From the NCBI GenBank assembly GCA_002407725.1, contig DHOD01000128.1, forward strand, positions 1-8,889: DNA of 8,889 nucleotides, in the 5' to 3' direction. This DNA comes from Christensenella sp. UBA5399. Lineage in GTDB: Bacteria > Bacillota > Clostridia > Christensenellales > Christensenellaceae. Both the position numbers and the translations under genes were made by a program. Shown here piece after piece: positions 5,468 to 8,889 of the stretch. The notes beneath the pieces are model-generated. The model was not told the origin of the DNA. It made no database searches and was given only the letters and a program-made list of their open reading frames with translations. How positions within the stretch are numbered: position 1 is the first letter of the stretch; each line of letters opens with the position of its first letter.

Positions 5468-6313
5468 ATGGATATACAGTGGTATCCCGGCCATATGACA
5501 AAAGCGCGCCGGCAGATGCAGCAAAAACTGAAGATGATCGATATGGTGATCGAGACGCTGGATGCGCGCGCGCCAAAAAGCTCGCTGAACCCGGATTTTG
5601 ACGATCGGTTCGCATCCAAAATGCGGATGTATGTGCTGAATAAAGCCGATCTTGCAGACCAGAACATCACAAAGCAATGGGTCGCTTACTTTAAGCAGCA
5701 GGAGATTCCCTGCATATCTTTTTCGGCGGCAAACGACAAGCCGGCCGTGCTGCAAAAGCAGATTGTGGATGCGGCAAACGGATTTTTGCAGCGGTACAGG
5801 GATAAGGGCGTAAAAAAGACGTTGCGTGCCATGATTGTGGGTATCCCCAATGTGGGGAAGTCTGCGATCTTAAACCGCCTTTTGGGAACAAAAAAAATGA
5901 AAGAGGGCAACAAACCGGGCGTCACCAAGGCGCTGCAATGGGCGAAAATAGACGATTATCTGGAAATCATGGATTCGCCGGGCATGCTGTGGCCCAAGTT
6001 TGACGACGAGCAGACGGGCGCGGTCGTCGCGTTGATCGGCAGTGTAAAGCTGGATGTGCTTAACGAGGAAGAACTGGCGTTTTACCTGATCAAACTGCTT
6101 GCCAGGTCGCATCCGGAAATGCTGATCGAGCGGTATAAACTGGATGAAGTGGGAGAAGACGCATACCAGATGCTTTGCGATATCAGCAGGAAGCGCGGTT
6201 TTTTTCTGAAGGGTGGAGAATACGACACGGAGAGGGCGGCAAAAACGGTATTGGACGAATTCAAGAATGGAAAGCTGGGACGGATATCGCTGGAGGTACC
6301 CGATGGGCGTTAG
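5468..6313 (+). CDS. rbgA: Ribosome biogenesis GTPase RbgA (YlqF)
   Basis: This 281-residue circularly permuted GTPase drives late 50S assembly. The motifs occur in the permuted order: G4 NKAD (58-61), then G1 GIPNVGKS (125-132), G2 GVT (151-153) and G3 DSPGM (169-173; DTPG is more common) followed by WPKF. The C-terminal helical RNA-binding region has GGEYDTERAAKTVLDEFKNGKLG (249-271). The N-terminus MDIQWYPGHMTKARR aligns with known family starts, so I choose the ATG at 5468 over the TTG at 5414, which would lie within the terminator. There is no good Shine-Dalgarno site, only GGTGG at 5461-5465, immediately upstream. It is followed by rnhB with an 11-nt overlap. Confidence 0.96.
   Translation: MDIQWYPGHMTKARRQMQQKLKMIDMVIETLDARAPKSSLNPDFDDRFASKMRMYVLNKADLADQNITKQWVAYFKQQEIPCISFSAANDKPAVLQKQIVDAANGFLQRYRDKGVKKTLRAMIVGIPNVGKSAILNRLLGTKKMKEGNKPGVTKALQWAKIDDYLEIMDSPGMLWPKFDDEQTGAVVALIGSVKLDVLNEEELAFYLIKLLARSHPEMLIERYKLDEVGEDAYQMLCDISRKRGFFLKGGEYDTERAAKTVLDEFKNGKLGRISLEVPDGR
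6292..6297 (+). promoter_or_regulatory. Ribosome-binding site fixing the rnhB start
   Basis: GGAGGT within the end of rbgA lies 5 nt before the ATG at 6303. It rules out the upstream in-frame start at 6213, which would place 30 non-conserved residues, in a frame shadowing rbgA, ahead of the protein. Confidence 0.8.
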
Positions 6314-6941
6314 GGAAGAAAAACTGCAGGCCCGGCTGGATGAAATGACGGTCATTGAAAAAGCGCACTGGAATGCCGGAGAGCGGTATATCGCAGGATT
6401 GGACGAGGTAGGCCGGGGGCCGCTGGCGGGGCCGGTGGTGGTGGCCTGCGTAATCATGCCGCCCGATAGACTGGTCATGGGTGTGGATGATTCAAAGAAG
6501 CTATCCGAGAAACGACGTGGGAAGTTGTACGAGCAAATCGTTGAAGTGGCGATCGATTATTCGGTTTGCTGTGTGGATGAAAAGCAAATTGACGAGATCA
6601 ATATATTGAACGCGACAAAACAGGCCTTCTATGGCGCGCTTGCGGGCATGCGTGTCGCGCCCGACCACGTATATACGGATGCGATGCCCATGGAGATCGA
6701 TATGCCCTGCCATCCCGTCGTCAAAGGGGACAGCAAAATTTATTCGGTTGCTGCCGCATCGATTGTTGCCAAGGTGACGCGTGACAGGATTATGCAGGAA
6801 TATGACGAGCAATACCCCGGCTACCAGTTTGCGCAGCACAAGGGATACGGTACAAAAGCCCACTATGAAGCAATTGCGCAGCATGGTATACTGGATATAC
6901 ACAGGAAGTCTTTTTTAAAAAAGATACTGGAGCGCACATGA
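6303..6941 (+). CDS. rnhB: Ribonuclease HII
   Basis: The 212-residue enzyme cleaves RNA in RNA-DNA hybrids and starts removal of misincorporated ribonucleotides from DNA. The catalytic set is visible: D34 and E35 in GLDEVGRGPLAGPVV (32-46), D126 in VYTDAM, and D161 in VAKVTRDRI (155-163). Supporting motifs are DDSKKLSEKRR (62-72), KGDSKIYSVAAASIVAK (141-157) and HKGYGTKAHYEAI (179-191) with HRKSF (200-204). Length is normal for the short-form family, and some 20 residues precede the conserved core. It overlaps rbgA by 11 nt and yraN by 4 nt (ATGA), which indicates a translationally coupled rbgA-rnhB-yraN operon. Confidence 0.97.
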   Translation: MGVREEKLQARLDEMTVIEKAHWNAGERYIAGLDEVGRGPLAGPVVVACVIMPPDRLVMGVDDSKKLSEKRRGKLYEQIVEVAIDYSVCCVDEKQIDEINILNATKQAFYGALAGMRVAPDHVYTDAMPMEIDMPCHPVVKGDSKIYSVAAASIVAKVTRDRIMQEYDEQYPGYQFAQHKGYGTKAHYEAIAQHGILDIHRKSFLKKILERT

Positions 6942-7294
6942 GCAGGCAGGCGCTGGGGGCACGGGGCGAAGAATATGTAGCCGGGTACATACAGCGGCAG
7001 CGCATGGCGGTGCTGGAGCGCAATTACAGGTGCAGGCTGGGCGAGATCGATATCATTGCCAAAGACGGCGATACGGTTGCTTTTATTGAGGTAAAAACAC
7101 GGTCGGGCAGCCGGTTTGGATCGCCGGCGGAGGCAGTTACAGAAGCAAAAAAGCAAAAGCTGCTGAAGGCTGCGTACGATTATATTGCGTCGCGCGATGT
7201 GGGCGATGTTGGCTTGCGGTTTGATGTGGCAGAGGTTTTTGTACAGGACAACGGTTTTTCAATTAATTATATCAAAAATGCGTTCGGAGAATAA
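6938..7294 (+). CDS. yraN: YraN family (UPF0102) putative endonuclease-fold protein
   Basis: The 118-residue protein belongs to UPF0102/YraN. It has the N-terminal GARGEEYVAGYIQ helix (7-19), the paired motif NYRCRLGEIDIIAKDGDTVAFIEVKTR (29-55) with the D/E-x-K pattern of restriction-endonuclease-like folds (D38, E51, K53), and the conserved AEAV-E-KK-KL helix (64-75). Its biological role is not firmly known; a nuclease role in DNA processing is inferred from the fold. The ATG overlaps the rnhB TGA by 4 nt, the usual neighbour pairing in many bacteria. The stop is followed with no gap by the next ATG. Confidence 0.93.
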   Translation: MSRQALGARGEEYVAGYIQRQRMAVLERNYRCRLGEIDIIAKDGDTVAFIEVKTRSGSRFGSPAEAVTEAKKQKLLKAAYDYIASRDVGDVGLRFDVAEVFVQDNGFSINYIKNAFGE

Positions 7295-8889
7295 ATGGAT
7301 TCACAGCTTTTACAAAACCAACAGCAATTTATTATTCTTTTTGCAATAGCGGGGATTATATTCCTTGTTGCCATGCAGTACATTTACAGTTCGCGGCAGC
7401 GGGGCAATCCCCTGGCAAAGCCGAAAAACCATATCTGGATTTTTGTGGCGATGGCTGCTTTTGCATTCCTCATCCGGTTGATTATCGCATACCAGATGCC
7501 GGGATATGAATCGGACGTCAATTGTTTCAGGGCCTGGGCGATGTACTCGTACGAGGGGGGCTTTGAGAACTTCTATAACGGCGATTTCTTTGCCGACTAT
7601 CCGCCTCTGTACATTTACCTTCTTTCATTCCTTGGCCTCATCAGGGATGGCGCAGGGATGGATTCGATGTCGGCGGAATACGGCGTGCTGGTCAAGCTGC
7701 CTGCGCTGCTGCTCGATATCCTGTTTGCATATTTTGTGTACAAAGTTGCGGAAAAGGCGATCAACAGCAAGGCAGGGCTCTTTCTGAGCGCGCTGATATT
7801 GCTTAACCCCGCTGTGATGGCAAATTCGGCGCTCTGGGGGCAGGTGGACATCATTGTAACGGTGTTGATGGTGCTGACGCTGTTTCTGCTGTATAAGAAT
7901 AAGCTGTTTTTATCGGCAGTGGTGTTTATACTGGCGTTTTTGCTGAAACCACAGGCGATCATGATTGCGCCGGTGTTGCTTTTTGTGTTTGTCAGGAATA
8001 TTGTTGTGTCCAAAAACAAGGGAAAAGCGGTATTGACCTTGGTGGGCGCACTGGCGGTCATGGTGGCGCTGTTCTTTGTTGTGCCGCTGCCTTTTGGCAT
8101 AAACAGGGAGCCGCTTTGGCTGGTGGACAGGATGATGGAAACAATGGGCCAGTACCAGTACGCGACGCTGAACGCAATGAATGTGTACGCGTTGGCCGGG
8201 CTCAACTTTACGCCGATTGAGGGGCTGACGGTTCTGGGCCTGCCGCTGAACGTTTGGGGATATATCTGCGTTGGCATCATATGTGTGTATGCGCTGTGGC
8301 TTTATGTCAAAAATCCGGACAAGCGTTATATATTCATATTGGCGGCGTTTATTGTATACAGCGTATTCCAGTTTGTGCACAGCATGCACGAGCGTTATAT
8401 CTATGTAGTGCCCGTACTGCTGCTGATGGCGTACATCTTCATCCGCGATAAGCGGCTGCTGTACTGCACATTGCTGGTGTTTGGCATATCCATGCTCAAC
8501 CAGTGCATTTCGCTTTACCATTACCAAATGTCCATCCCGTATGCGGCATGCGCGGTGCTCTCCGCCACAGGGCTTGCCGTATACGCGTACACGGCGTATG
8601 TGTGCACCGCACTTGCGCTTAGGCCGCCCGTGGTTGACGAGCCGTTTTTTGGCGAGAACATCAGGATAAAGGAGAGCAAGCCGCCAAAACCACAAAAGCA
8701 AATGCAGATTGCGGCGGGCCGCAAAACAATGGAGCGAAAGGACGTACTTGTGATGGCGGTCATCACAGCGGTCTATTCCGTTGTGGCGTTTACGAACCTG
8801 GGGTCGTTCACCATACCCAGCTCGACGGCGATATTGAACGGCGAGGTGGTCGTGGAGCTGGAAGAACCGGAAACGGTTGCGTCTATGAA
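7295..8889 (+). CDS. Gpi18-like integral membrane glycosyltransferase (GT-C fold), 3' end beyond window
   Basis: The frame is open from ATG 7295 to the window end (531 codons, no stop), with GGAG at 7286-7289, 5 nt upstream. The protein is strongly hydrophobic with about ten or more membrane spans (first two near residues 12-31 and 46-66). Motifs fit the predicted mannosyltransferase family related to Gpi18 (COG5542): an acidic residue after the second span in GYESDVNCFRAWAMYS (70-85), DYPPLYIYLLSF (101-112), KLPALLLD (134-141), LNPAVMANSALWGQVDI (170-186), LLKPQA (216-221) and HERYIYVVPVL (365-375). Such proteins probably transfer sugars from polyprenyl-phosphate donors at the outer face of the membrane; substrate and acceptor are unknown. 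After a basic, proline-rich cytoplasmic-like segment (about 443-482) comes another span (about 484-500), then the start of a non-membrane region rich in beta-type residues. The ATG abuts the yraN stop, so it is probably in the same operon. Confidence 0.85.
   Translation, partial: MDSQLLQNQQQFIILFAIAGIIFLVAMQYIYSSRQRGNPLAKPKNHIWIFVAMAAFAFLIRLIIAYQMPGYESDVNCFRAWAMYSYEGGFENFYNGDFFADYPPLYIYLLSFLGLIRDGAGMDSMSAEYGVLVKLPALLLDILFAYFVYKVAEKAINSKAGLFLSALILLNPAVMANSALWGQVDIIVTVLMVLTLFLLYKNKLFLSAVVFILAFLLKPQAIMIAPVLLFVFVRNIVVSKNKGKAVLTLVGALAVMVALFFVVPLPFGINREPLWLVDRMMETMGQYQYATLNAMNVYALAGLNFTPIEGLTVLGLPLNVWGYICVGIICVYALWLYVKNPDKRYIFILAAFIVYSVFQFVHSMHERYIYVVPVLLLMAYIFIRDKRLLYCTLLVFGISMLNQCISLYHYQMSIPYAACAVLSATGLAVYAYTAYVCTALALRPPVVDEPFFGENIRIKESKPPKPQKQMQIAAGRKTMERKDVLVMAVITAVYSVVAFTNLGSFTIPSSTAILNGEVVVELEEPETVASM

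Noticed and set aside
7506..8766. Several open frames on both strands between 7506 and 8766
   Set aside because: All lie within the uninterrupted glycosyltransferase frame that starts at 7295 and has coherent membrane spans and family motifs. These others show low-complexity shadow composition.
1..8889. Search for CRISPR arrays, insertion sequences, phage genes, tRNA or rRNA
   Set aside because: No repeated spacer units, transposase motifs, terminal inverted repeats or RNA-gene signatures were seen; the window is densely filled with conserved core genes.

Overview
This 8.9 kb window is ordinary bacterial chromosome, with every gene on the + strand. The gene order smc-ftsY-ylxM-ffh-rpsP-khpA-rimM-trmD-rplS-rbgA-rnhB-yraN is the classic Bacillota (Firmicutes) signal-recognition-particle / ribosome-maturation cluster. 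Strong AGGAGG-type ribosome-binding sites, moderate GC and clostridial-style proteins suggest a member of the Clostridia; I cannot name the genus. I see no mobile elements, CRISPR arrays, rRNA, tRNA or phage genes.

Layout. Positions 1-1439 hold the 3' end of smc (chromosome condensation) and complete ftsY (SRP receptor). At 1458-1525 a perfect-consensus sigma-A promoter is fused to a strong hairpin with a T-tract. It begins a second unit of ylxM (1548), ffh (1787), rpsP (3184), khpA (3439), rimM (3663) and trmD (4177), with tight spacing or overlaps from khpA to trmD. A second strong promoter (4935-4963) drives rplS (5042), which is followed by an intrinsic terminator (5405-5433). A third candidate promoter abuts that terminator and lies so close to rbgA (5468) that its transcript would be nearly leaderless. 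rbgA, rnhB, yraN and a large membrane glycosyltransferase gene (7295 to beyond the right edge) are overlapping or abutting and look like one operon.

Functional logic. FtsY, Ffh and YlxM handle co-translational membrane targeting. S16, KhpA, RimM, L19 and RbgA serve ribosome structure, RNA chaperoning and 30S/50S assembly. TrmD makes the m1G37 modification that keeps tRNAs in frame. SMC, RNase HII and YraN relate to chromosome maintenance. The last gene, a Gpi18-like GT-C mannosyltransferase homologue, is the one accessory-looking member and is cut by the window end.

I find no convincing new biological system. The points worth a second look are regulatory architecture (promoters fused to terminators, a possibly leaderless rbgA), the unresolved C-terminal part of the terminal glycosyltransferase, an Asp-to-Glu change at the TrmD catalytic position, and local gene-order differences (no ylqD, no lepB, a short ylxM).
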